Source of the DNA: Clostridiaceae bacterium
Lineage (GTDB): Bacteria; Bacillota; Clostridia; Oscillospirales; Butyricicoccaceae
Assembly: GCA_016293155.1 (NCBI GenBank)
Contig: JAEDEU010000017.1
Coordinates: forward strand, 1-19,703
DNA: 19,703 bases
Reading direction: 5' to 3'
Shown here: one piece after another, positions 7,790 to 17,320 of the stretch
Position numbering within the stretch: position 1 is the stretch's first letter
Layout: every line of letters begins with the position of its first letter
The notes under the pieces: model-generated
What the model saw: the letters and a program-made list of their open reading frames with translations, nothing else
Databases searched by the model: none
What the model was told of the DNA's origin: nothing
Translations under genes and position numbers: made by a program

Positions 7790-8342
7790 TAAAAAATCCT
7801 TTCGGGCACGTATGCTTCAGCTTCGCGGGGAAATTTTAGAGGAACAGCGGGCGTTTACCGATCAGGAAATTACCGCGCGTGTGTTGGCGCATCCGGCATA
7901 TCGCCAGTCCGAGACAATTTTTATCTATTATTCTGTCGGAGATGAAATTTCCACGATGGAAATCATTGATGATGCGCTGAAAAGCGGAAAAACGGTCTGC
8001 GTGCCCCGCTGTGAAAAGGGAAGGCAGATGTCTGCCTGTGCCATTACATCGCCGCAGGATTTGACGGAGGAATCCTATGGGATCCCGGAACCGGGACTGC
8101 ATTGTACTGTAATCGCTCCCGATCAGCTGGATTTATGCATCATCCCGTCTCTTGCCTGCGACTTCGAGGGACATCGAATGGGCTATGGCGGTGGATATTA
8201 TGATCGCTTTCTCCCCAAAACGATGGCAAAAAAGATGGTTCTGTGCGCAGGAGATCGGCTGATGGAAGAAATCCCTCATGAAGCGCATGATATCTGCTGT
8301 GACCTGATTGTCACGGAAAACGAGGTGTATGCCGCAATATGA
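7767..8342 (+). CDS. 5-formyltetrahydrofolate cyclo-ligase
   Basis: This is a 191-residue enzyme (MTHFS, YgfA/YqgN family) that uses ATP to convert 5-formyl-THF to 5,10-methenyl-THF, returning a storage or inhibitory folate to the one-carbon pool. The signature MGYGGGYYDRFL (about residues 146-157) is the ATP/substrate loop of the family. The N-terminal basic helix DKKSFRARMLQLR and the IFIYYSVGDEISTMEII block are also typical. The start is uncertain: ATG 7767 has a partial AGG six bases away, while ATG 7779 gives a protein beginning MLIDKKSFR, closer to homologues. Either way it overlaps the DJ-1 gene, so it depends on upstream translation. It shares an operon with tmk; both support dTMP/one-carbon metabolism, though that grouping is inference. 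Confidence 0.92.
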   Translation: MVSAMLIDKKSFRARMLQLRGEILEEQRAFTDQEITARVLAHPAYRQSETIFIYYSVGDEISTMEIIDDALKSGKTVCVPRCEKGRQMSACAITSPQDLTEESYGIPEPGLHCTVIAPDQLDLCIIPSLACDFEGHRMGYGGGYYDRFLPKTMAKKMVLCAGDRLMEEIPHEAHDICCDLIVTENEVYAAI

Positions 8343-9295
8343 TACAATCTCTCCAAACTTTGATGCAGACGATGCAAAAACGTCTGAGAACAGTTCAAAT
8401 TTCTTCTGAGAGCATTCCAGGATTTGCATTGTTCATTTCTTTTGTGATTCTTGCATTTTTCAGCTTAATCTTTGACTTTGTTTTTTCCGGTTCGCAGCGC
8501 GTGGGTGTGATTTTAAGTGAGATTATCGCATTCGGTGTTCCTACAGTACTGCTGCTGCTCCTGCCCAGATATATGCCGGATCAGCCTAAGCTGAATTTAC
8601 GTTTCAATCTGGGTAAAAGTAAGTTTAACGGCGGATTATGGTTTACGATTAAATTCGCCCTGATGCTGTCTTTTTTGTCCTTTCTGGTAAATCTGCTGAT
8701 TTATGCAGTCAGCGGCAGCAATACATTCGAAATGAGCGGCATGATGGGGAATATGCTCATCCGCAGCGGCAGTAATTTTGCCGTATTTCTGGCTGTATCG
8801 GCGATTCCCGCACTGACAGAGGAGCTGTTTGTACGCGGTGCATTGTTCTCCCGCTTTGAGCGAGAGGCAGATACTGTGGTATGTATTCTTTGCAGTGGTC
8901 TGTGCTTCGCTATGCTGCATGGTTCTCTGATTAATTTTGCAGGACCGTTTATCGCGGGCTGCGGTTATGCCTATCTGACGTATTCGTATCGCTCTATTTG
9001 GCCTGCGGTACTGGCACATGCAATCAATAATCTGTATTATCTGATTGTTAATTATTTATTGAATTTATACAGCTCGTTCGGCATTTGGAATTACTTTACA
9101 CATATCAGTATCATTTTATTCCTGCTTTCGCTGTATTTCACCCTGCGTTCCTACGAATATCAGATTGAACGCAGGGCACTGCATCCATTTGTCAAAAGCA
9201 GTATTCCGGTTGCACAGCAGCTGCGGACTGTACTGCTCAATCCGGGGATGCTCCTGTTTGCGGCAGCATTTTTGATCCATATCATTATAGGGTAA
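8339..9295 (+). CDS. CPBP family intramembrane glutamic endopeptidase
   Basis: This is a 318-residue membrane protein of the CAAX protease/bacteriocin-processing (CPBP, ABI) family. The three motifs are present: EELFVRG (Glu161, Glu162, Arg166), a His in MLHGSLINF (His194) and HAINN (His227). About seven or eight hydrophobic segments are visible, starting with the stretch after residue 25. Bacterial CPBP proteins are linked to bacteriocin self-immunity, peptide maturation and envelope processing; no peptide gene is near, so the substrate is unknown. The ATG at 8339 overlaps the cyclo-ligase stop (ATGA), making it the last gene of the operon. No hairpin terminator is visible after it before mltG. 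A hydrophobic C-terminal segment (MLLFAAAFLIHIIIG) ends the protein. Confidence 0.9.
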   Translation: MIQSLQTLMQTMQKRLRTVQISSESIPGFALFISFVILAFFSLIFDFVFSGSQRVGVILSEIIAFGVPTVLLLLLPRYMPDQPKLNLRFNLGKSKFNGGLWFTIKFALMLSFLSFLVNLLIYAVSGSNTFEMSGMMGNMLIRSGSNFAVFLAVSAIPALTEELFVRGALFSRFEREADTVVCILCSGLCFAMLHGSLINFAGPFIAGCGYAYLTYSYRSIWPAVLAHAINNLYYLIVNYLLNLYSSFGIWNYFTHISIILFLLSLYFTLRSYEYQIERRALHPFVKSSIPVAQQLRTVLLNPGMLLFAAAFLIHIIIG

Positions 9296-9299
9296 ATTG

Positions 9300-9311
9300 T
9301 TCCGCGCGGAA
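9300..9311. repeat. Perfect 12-bp palindrome upstream of mltG (possible operator)
   Basis: TTCCGCGCGGAA is its own reverse complement. It starts five bases after the CPBP stop and ends three bases before the TATGAT of the candidate mltG promoter, where a repressor or activator site would be expected. It has no T-tract, so it is not a terminator. The binding factor is unknown. Confidence 0.4.
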
Positions 9312-9320
9312 TGATATGAT
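9312..9320 (+). promoter_or_regulatory. Candidate extended -10 promoter for mltG
   Basis: TGATATGAT matches the extended -10 pattern TG-n-TATAAT with one mismatch. No good -35 lies at 16-18 bases: TTGTTC at 9297-9302 is only 12 bases away, so the TG extension or an activator would have to compensate. Transcription would start near 9327, leaving a leader of about 30 bases. Confidence 0.4.
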
Positions 9321-9357
9321 AGATAGAGAATATAGAAAACCGAAAGGAGCTTAAAGA

Positions 9358-10431
9358 ATGAGCGAAAAGAAAAAAAATGCACAGAGACATACCCTGTTTA
9401 GTCTGGGATATATCGTCTGTGTCATCACGGTGTCTGCATTGCTTGCATTGGCTGCAATTTTCCTGTCCAACGACCTGTTTGCGCTGGTGAAGGAGGATAA
9501 GGAGATCACCATCACCATTCCGGAAGGCGCAACCGTTTCCGATGTATCTAAGATTCTGGACGAAAATCATGTCATTCAGTTTGGCGGATTTTTCAAGCTG
9601 TTTGTCAATATCACTGCACACGATACGCAGTTCCGTGCCGGTGTCTGGACGGTCAATTCCGATATGGACTACCGCGAGCTGCTGCGCAACGTCCGTCTGT
9701 CGGATTATAGCACAGTCACGGTAACGATTCCGGAGGGCTATACCATTGAGGATATCAGAGATGCTGTTGTAAAAAGCGGACTGAGTTCAAAAGAAGAATT
9801 CATGGATACCGTCAAGAACGGCGAGTTCGACTATGATTTCCTGCCGGAAGCAAATGAGGATGTACAGTACCGCTTGGAGGGCTATCTGTTCCCGGACACG
9901 TATGAGTTCTATCTGAGTGATGATGCGGAGACCATCATTAAAAAGATGCTCGGCCATTTTGAAACCAAAATCAATCAGAAAAATGAAAACGGCGACTCCA
10001 TCGTTTCGCTCTGCGAGAAGCGCGGTATTTCCATTTCGGAGGCTACGATTATCGCATCCATGGTGCAGATGGAGTCCGCAGGTCCGGATTACGATGCAAA
10101 GATTGCGGGGGTTGTCTATAATCGTCTGAACAATCCGTCAAAGTTCCCGTATCTGAACTTTGACTCGACGCTGCTCTATATCCGCACGGATAAAAAATCT
10201 CTGGTCAAGGCAGATCTGGACGACGAAAGCCCGTATAATACGTACAATCATAAGGGACTGCCGCCCGGACCGATCTGCAATCCGGGATATTCCCAGCTGT
10301 CCGCTGCCGTCAATCCGGAAGAGCATGACTATTATTACTTTGTGACCGATAAGGACGGCACGTATCACATCTTTAGCAAAACACTGCAAGAACACAATCA
10401 GGCAGTTGCAAGCCTGTACGGAGGAGATTAA
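9358..10431 (+). CDS. mltG: Endolytic peptidoglycan transglycosylase MltG (YceG/YrrL-like)
   Basis: This is a 357-residue single-pass membrane enzyme that cleaves nascent glycan strands outside the membrane and is thought to set strand length as a terminase. There is a short basic cytosolic N-terminus, then a transmembrane segment at about residues 18-40. A LysM-like region follows, including ITIPEGATVSDVSKIL and the repeated VTIPEGYTIEDI. The catalytic Glu239 is in IIASMVQMESAG, equivalent to Glu218 of E. coli MltG. The closing motifs YNTYNHKGLPPGPICNPG and FSKTLQEHN are typical of the family. AAAGGAG sits about nine bases before the ATG. The stop overlaps the next start (TAATG). Linkage of this gene to U32 genes and alaS resembles the B. 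subtilis alaS-yrrL-yrrN-yrrO neighbourhood. Confidence 0.95.
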   Translation: MSEKKKNAQRHTLFSLGYIVCVITVSALLALAAIFLSNDLFALVKEDKEITITIPEGATVSDVSKILDENHVIQFGGFFKLFVNITAHDTQFRAGVWTVNSDMDYRELLRNVRLSDYSTVTVTIPEGYTIEDIRDAVVKSGLSSKEEFMDTVKNGEFDYDFLPEANEDVQYRLEGYLFPDTYEFYLSDDAETIIKKMLGHFETKINQKNENGDSIVSLCEKRGISISEATIIASMVQMESAGPDYDAKIAGVVYNRLNNPSKFPYLNFDSTLLYIRTDKKSLVKADLDDESPYNTYNHKGLPPGPICNPGYSQLSAAVNPEEHDYYYFVTDKDGTYHIFSKTLQEHNQAVASLYGGD

Positions 10432-11666
10432 TGAATCGTCCTGAGATTTTATCGCCTGCCGGCGATCTGGAAAAACTGAAATACGCGGTAAAATATGGCG
10501 CTGATGCGGTATATCTGGCAGGGAGACAGTTTGGTATGCGTGCAGCAGCCGGCAATTTCTCCCTGGAGGAGCTGGAGGAAGGCGTTGCCTTTGCGCATGA
10601 AAACGGTGTAAAGGTCTACGTTACCGTCAACGTCATGCCGCGCAATCCGGAGCTCGATACGCTGCCGGAGTATCTGCTGGCGCTGGAGCGCATCGGGGTA
10701 GATGCGCTGATTGTCGCAGATGTCGGCGTGGTTCGCATTGCCAAGCGCACGGTTCCGAATCTTCCGATTCACATCAGCACGCAGACCAGTATTGTCAACT
10801 ATGAGGCGGCGAATTTCTGGGCAGAGCTCGGCGCGGAGCGCGTGGTACTGGCACGTGAGCTGTCTCTGGAGGAAATCAAGACCATCCGCGAAAACACGCC
10901 GCCCGAGCTGGAGCTGGAGTGCTTTGTACACGGTGCGATGTGCATTTCCTATTCGGGGCGCTGTCTGATTTCCAACTATCTGACCGGACGCGATGCCAAC
11001 CATGGTGCCTGCGCTCAGCCGTGCAGATGGAAATATTCTCTGATGGAGGAAAAGCGTCCGGGCGAATATTTCCCGGTTGTCGAGGATGATAAGGGAACCT
11101 ATCTCTACAATTCCAAGGACATGTGCATGATTGAGCATATTCCGGAGCTGATTCGTGCAGGCATTACCTCGTTCAAAATCGAGGGCCGCGCGAAAACCGC
11201 ATTTTATACGGCGATCATCACCGGAGCCTACCGCCGCGGGGTGGATGCTTATTATGAGCAGGGTGAACCGGACAGCTTCACGCTTCCGCAGGAAATTCTG
11301 GACGAGTCCAACAAGGTCAGCCATCGGAATTATTATACCGGTTTTTACTTCGGACGTGATCCGGAGGGACAGTACTATGAGGATTCGCAGTATATCCGCG
11401 AATGGGAGCTGACCGGCTTTGTCGCGGAGTGCGACGAGGAAGGCAATGCAGCGTTCCTGATCCGCAATCGTTTCTATAAAGGCGATGTACTGGAGCTGGT
11501 ACAGCCCAGAAAGCCGATTTATCGGTTCACCGTGGAACAGATGCTGGACGATGAGGGCAATGAACTGGATGTCGCACGCCATGCAATGATGCGCGTGCAT
11601 ATGAAGTTCCCGTTTGCCGTGGATCCTTACGCAATTCTTCGACGCGAGACTGCACAAAACGGTTGA
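10431..11666 (+). CDS. U32 family protein, probable tRNA uridine-34 hydroxylase (TrhP/YrrO type)
   Basis: This 411-residue protein was formerly classed as peptidase U32. The U32 signature is seen as CFVHGAMCISYSGRCLIS (residues 164-181). It is followed by RDANHGACAQPCRWKY, giving four conserved cysteines (171, 178, 194, 198) likely to hold an iron-sulfur cluster. The opening RPEILSPAGDLEKLKYAV, the RPGEYFPVVEDDKGTYLYNSKD block and the C-terminal domain (about 320-411) match the E. coli TrhP (YegQ) layout. TrhP and B. subtilis YrrN/YrrO make 5-hydroxyuridine at tRNA position 34, using prephenate. The true-peptidase label is therefore doubtful; RlhA-like rRNA hydroxylation is the main alternative. 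Start and mltG stop overlap (TAATG). The stop TGA lies inside the -35 box of the alaS promoter. Confidence 0.85.
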   Translation: MNRPEILSPAGDLEKLKYAVKYGADAVYLAGRQFGMRAAAGNFSLEELEEGVAFAHENGVKVYVTVNVMPRNPELDTLPEYLLALERIGVDALIVADVGVVRIAKRTVPNLPIHISTQTSIVNYEAANFWAELGAERVVLARELSLEEIKTIRENTPPELELECFVHGAMCISYSGRCLISNYLTGRDANHGACAQPCRWKYSLMEEKRPGEYFPVVEDDKGTYLYNSKDMCMIEHIPELIRAGITSFKIEGRAKTAFYTAIITGAYRRGVDAYYEQGEPDSFTLPQEILDESNKVSHRNYYTGFYFGRDPEGQYYEDSQYIREWELTGFVAECDEEGNAAFLIRNRFYKGDVLELVQPRKPIYRFTVEQMLDDEGNELDVARHAMMRVHMKFPFAVDPYAILRRETAQNG

Positions 11667-11690
11667 CAATCGCGCAAAAAGGTGTATAAT
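11663..11690 (+). promoter_or_regulatory. Near-consensus promoter of the alaS T-box unit
   Basis: TTGACA (11663-11668) and TATAAT (11685-11690) are both perfect consensus hexamers with a 16-base spacer. The -35 box contains the stop codon of the U32 gene (11664-11666). Transcription should start near 11697, so the whole T-box leader is transcribed. Such a strong promoter suits a gene controlled afterwards by attenuation. Confidence 0.9.
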
Positions 11691-11711
11691 ATTTCATGTA
11701 TTTCAAATATT

Positions 11712-11943
11712 GACACGAGCGATGATGAAACGAGATCAGTCGGCGGCCTTTAGAGAGCAGGGGACGGTGGAAGCCCTGCGGACACGTGATCGATCAGCCA
11801 TTTCGGAGCTGTTCAGGAGGACTGAACCGTAAGTCTGCGTTAAAGACACACTTGAGATGCCGTATTTTTATCATATCGGCAGATTAGGGTGGTACCGCGG
11901 AAACACAACCTTCGCCCCTAACATAGGTGGGCGAAGGTTTTTT
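11712..11943 (+). promoter_or_regulatory. Alanine T-box leader (tRNA-sensing riboswitch) of alaS
   Basis: The 14-base T-box core AGGGTGGTACCGCG is at 11886-11899. Upstream, the distal Stem I hairpin is seen as GCAGGG (11757-11762) paired with CCCTGC (11774-11779), with GGTGGAAG in its loop, and AGAGAG before it. The base of Stem I can be drawn from AGC/GCT and GAAA/TTTC pairs (11718-11730 with 11801-11810), with a GA-rich internal loop like the T-box K-turn. I place the specifier at GCC (11797-11799, alanine) followed by A, which would read tRNA-Ala(GGC); this is inferred from position. The bulge TGGT fits a tRNA ending ACCA with discriminator A, as tRNA-Ala has. Uncharged tRNA-Ala would stabilise the antiterminator and switch alaS on. 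Confidence 0.92.
11907..11943 (+). terminator. Regulated terminator of the alaS T-box
   Basis: AACCTTCGCCC (11907-11917) pairs perfectly with GGGCGAAGGTT (11929-11939), with an inner CCTA/TAGG extension, followed by a T-run (11938-11943). This hairpin competes with the antiterminator formed around the T-box core and ends transcription when charged tRNA-Ala is plentiful. Confidence 0.92.
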
Positions 11944-11983
11944 GTTTGCATATTTTGTTTTATCAAACTGGAGGATATTTATC

Positions 11984-14623
<2,640 letters not shown>

Positions 14624-14640
14624 GCGGCGCAGCGATAAAG

Positions 14641-14668
14641 TAACGATACAAAATAGGAGGAATCGTTA
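14641..14668 (+). promoter_or_regulatory. Inverted repeat framing the ribosome binding site of the HIT gene
   Basis: TAACGAT (14641-14647) and ATCGTTA (14662-14668) form a perfect 7-bp inverted repeat. The 14-base loop carries AGGAGG (14655-14660), and the last arm base is the A of the ATG start. In RNA the site would be displayed in a loop while the start codon is partly paired, possibly tuning translation. It lies in the 44-base alaS-HIT gap and has no T-run. Confidence 0.45.
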
Positions 14669-15003
14669 TGGATTGTTTGTTCTGCAAAATCGCGGCGGGC
14701 GAGATTCCGTCAAAGAAGGTATACGAGGACGATCTGGTATATGCATTCTATGACATTGATCCGCAGGCTCCGACGCATTTTCTGGTCATTCCGAAGCAGC
14801 ATATCGCATCCGCAGCTGCTGTCAATGCAGAAAATGCGGCAGTGGTAGGGCATTGCTTTGAGGTGATCGCCAAGGTCACGAAGGAGCTCGGCATTGAGAG
14901 CTTCCGCGTGGTATCCAACATCGGAGAATCCGCCGGACAGACTGTATTCCACCTGCATTTTCATGTTCTCGCAGGTCGGGATATGACCTGGCCTCCGGGC
15001 TGA
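14668..15003 (+). CDS. HIT (histidine triad) family protein, HinT-like
   Basis: This is a 111-residue nucleotide hydrolase of the HIT superfamily, of the usual HinT length. The triad is HLHFH at residues 95-99 within HLHFHVLAGRDM. The N-terminal CLFCKIAAGEIPSKKVYEDD with two cysteines is typical of the zinc-containing bacterial HinT form. THFLVIPKQHI supplies the second conserved strand and its His. HinT enzymes hydrolyse AMP-linked amines, including aminoacyl-AMP made by synthetases. Its place just behind alaS is therefore suggestive, though such linkage may be chance. It is probably co-transcribed with alaS, since no terminator separates them. A hairpin follows its stop. Confidence 0.95.
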   Translation: MDCLFCKIAAGEIPSKKVYEDDLVYAFYDIDPQAPTHFLVIPKQHIASAAAVNAENAAVVGHCFEVIAKVTKELGIESFRVVSNIGESAGQTVFHLHFHVLAGRDMTWPPG

Positions 15004-15012
15004 TCGGAAAAA

Positions 15013-15053
15013 ATAACCGCTGAGGTGGCACAACTGCCACCTCAGTTTGTTAT
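15013..15053 (+). terminator. Strong hairpin between the HIT gene and comEC (leaky terminator or attenuator)
   Basis: CTGAGGTGGCA (15020-15030) pairs perfectly with TGCCACCTCAG (15035-15045) around a CAAC tetraloop. ATAAC (15013-15017) and GTTAT (15049-15053) can extend the stem. The T-tract is poor (TTTGTTAT), so termination may be partial. The comEC ribosome binding site starts three bases after the hairpin, so reduced rather than abolished comEC transcription is plausible. Confidence 0.65.
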
Positions 15054-15070
15054 CAGGGGGAGGGGGCACA

Positions 15071-17317
15071 ATGAAGCGACCACTGGCAATGGCAGCGATC
15101 GGTTTTGCAGGCGGCATATTCTGGGTGATGCACGGCGGAACAGTGCGGATTTCGTGGATGACTCTGTTTCTTTTGACCGTCATTGGAGTTGCACTTGGAT
15201 GGAAATTTCATAAGGTCATTCCGCTGTGTGTGGCGACACTCTCTGTACTATACGGCATCAGCTATGCGGATTGGTATGTCAATACGGTGCAGAAGCCGGT
15301 GTCCAAGCTGGATGGCGAAACACAGTTGGTGACAGCACGGGTACTGGAATACGCGGATGTTTATGAAGAAAATCAGCGAGTTCGCATTCACATTCCCAAA
15401 GAGCAGCTGCAAACCCCGCGGGATATTACAACACTGATTTATCTGCCGCTGACCGAACAAGAGCTGCGGCCGGGCGATGAAATCCGTGTAACAGCAGAGT
15501 TTTATCTTCCGACTTACTCACAGGGCTTTGACCGGGAACAATACTACCAATCCAACGGCATTTTCATTTTAGGCTCAGCAAAGAATTTTCAGGAAAAACG
15601 AAATGCGGAAGCTGTCTATGATCTAAAAATTACGCCGGATGCGTATTCTTCCGTCTGGGATTTGCCCAAGAAAACTGCGCATCAGATTCGACAGCAGATT
15701 TCCGCGCAGTTTACGGAGCGGCAAGGCGCTTTTTTGACGGCACTGCTGCTGGGTGACCGTACAGAACTGACAAATATAGATTCCAATCATCTGAAAAAAG
15801 CCGGATTATCTCATGTGATTGCCGTATCCGGTCTGCACGTCGGATTTTTGATTGCACTGCTCCTATTCCTGTTTGGCAGGCGGATTGGATCTGTCCTGTC
15901 GGTTCCGATGCTGTTGTTTTTCTTCCTGATGGTCGGCTGGAGTCCGTCTGTTGTGCGGGCAAGCATCATGTATCTGTTTTTGATTGCATCGTTCTGGTTT
16001 CGCCGGGAAAGCGACAGCTTAAATGCACTCAGCGCGGCGCTGCTGCTGATCCTGTTGTATCTGCCGACTGCGGTGGATTCTGTCAGCCTTCAGCTGTCCT
16101 TTTCCGCTACTCTGGGACTGATTTTGTTCGCCGGGCGCGTCAACAGCGCACTGGCAGCCCCGAAATGGATTTCCCCTGCTTGGGCGAAAAGGATTTGGAA
16201 CTGGATTGCCGCATCCATATCCTGCACACTGTGCACGCAGATTTTTGCAATTCCAATTCTGCTGTATTATTTCGGATATGTATCCATCCTGTCAATTCCA
16301 GCCAATCTTGCGGCCTTGTGGGCGGTCAGTGCAGTTTTTGCTCTGGGCTGTGCATTTGCGATTGCCTGTTTGCTTGTTCCGATGATCGCGCAGCCATTGG
16401 CATCTGTAATCGGTCCGCTGACGGATTATATCTGGCTGATTGCGGATCAAATCGCAGGTCTGCCGTTTGGTTTGCTGTATTCCAATCGCACACTGGGTAT
16501 TGCGGCGGTTATCGTGCTGTATATTACGATGCTTCTGCTTGTCCTGCGTATTTTGCCGAAAGTGACGCTTCCGATTGGGCTGATTGTTATCGCAGCGCTT
16601 TGCCATGCGGACTGGAAGCAATCGCTAACGGAAACGCGCATTGCATTTCTTTCGGTTGGCTATGGTCAGGCAGCAGTGGTTTCTCACGGAGACGAATGCA
16701 TTCTGATTGATTGCGGCGGCAGCGGGCACTACAACGCAGCGCAGTCCGTACTGGAATATATGGATTGGAACGGCATTGAAGATATTGATAGAATGATTTT
16801 GACATCGGTTGATAAAACCCATGCGCGCAATGCCGCAGAGCTGATCGAAAGCACGCCGGTGAGCGAACTGATTCTTCCTGCGGTGAATCGAAGCACCGAT
16901 ACGTTGGAACAGTTACAGGATATTATCACGCAGGAGAAGCTGCCGGTTCTGTATTACGAAGACGATGCTTCTTGTCCGGTGGGCAATTGCGGTGTATCCG
17001 TCCTTGGAGGAATTGAAAGGAAGCTGCTGGTACGCATTCAAGCCGGAAAGGAAGATATCCTGATTGTACATGCGGCAACACAAAATATGCTGCTCGACTA
17101 TCTGAGTGAACATACCTTGTCAGCGGACCGATTGGTCGCTTCCGCACAGATTACAGAAGATTATGGTGAAATGGAGCAGATTCTCGGCAGTATTGCTCCA
17201 AGTGAAATTGTACTGGGTTCCGGATGGGAATCCGCGACAAAGTTTGCCGGTATTCCGGTGTATAATTTATATGAGCATGGAGACTGGTTCTGTACCGTTT
17301 CTATGGAAAGCAGGTGA
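15071..17317 (+). CDS. comEC: ComEC/Rec2-type competence DNA channel with degenerate lactamase-like domain
   Basis: This 748-residue polytopic membrane protein is the predicted channel moving single-stranded DNA across the membrane during transformation. Hydrophobic segments at the start are followed by a DUF4131/OB-like extracellular region (about 75-200). The competence domain carries GLSHVIAVSGLHVGFLIALL and VVRASIMYLFLIASFWF. The C-terminal metallo-beta-lactamase-like domain (from about residue 523) keeps its outline, but FLDVGQGDA is FLSVGYGQA, HPDxDH is SVDKTH (579-584), LTGD is IVHA (665-668) and HHGS is AQIT (692-695), so metal binding looks lost. ATG 15071 is chosen over an open upstream frame because GGGGGAGGGGG (15056-15066) precedes it. 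holA follows after three bases, as comEC-holA linkage in Firmicutes predicts. Confidence 0.92.
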   Translation: MKRPLAMAAIGFAGGIFWVMHGGTVRISWMTLFLLTVIGVALGWKFHKVIPLCVATLSVLYGISYADWYVNTVQKPVSKLDGETQLVTARVLEYADVYEENQRVRIHIPKEQLQTPRDITTLIYLPLTEQELRPGDEIRVTAEFYLPTYSQGFDREQYYQSNGIFILGSAKNFQEKRNAEAVYDLKITPDAYSSVWDLPKKTAHQIRQQISAQFTERQGAFLTALLLGDRTELTNIDSNHLKKAGLSHVIAVSGLHVGFLIALLLFLFGRRIGSVLSVPMLLFFFLMVGWSPSVVRASIMYLFLIASFWFRRESDSLNALSAALLLILLYLPTAVDSVSLQLSFSATLGLILFAGRVNSALAAPKWISPAWAKRIWNWIAASISCTLCTQIFAIPILLYYFGYVSILSIPANLAALWAVSAVFALGCAFAIACLLVPMIAQPLASVIGPLTDYIWLIADQIAGLPFGLLYSNRTLGIAAVIVLYITMLLLVLRILPKVTLPIGLIVIAALCHADWKQSLTETRIAFLSVGYGQAAVVSHGDECILIDCGGSGHYNAAQSVLEYMDWNGIEDIDRMILTSVDKTHARNAAELIESTPVSELILPAVNRSTDTLEQLQDIITQEKLPVLYYEDDASCPVGNCGVSVLGGIERKLLVRIQAGKEDILIVHAATQNMLLDYLSEHTLSADRLVASAQITEDYGEMEQILGSIAPSEIVLGSGWESATKFAGIPVYNLYEHGDWFCTVSMESR

Positions 17318-17320
17318 ATT

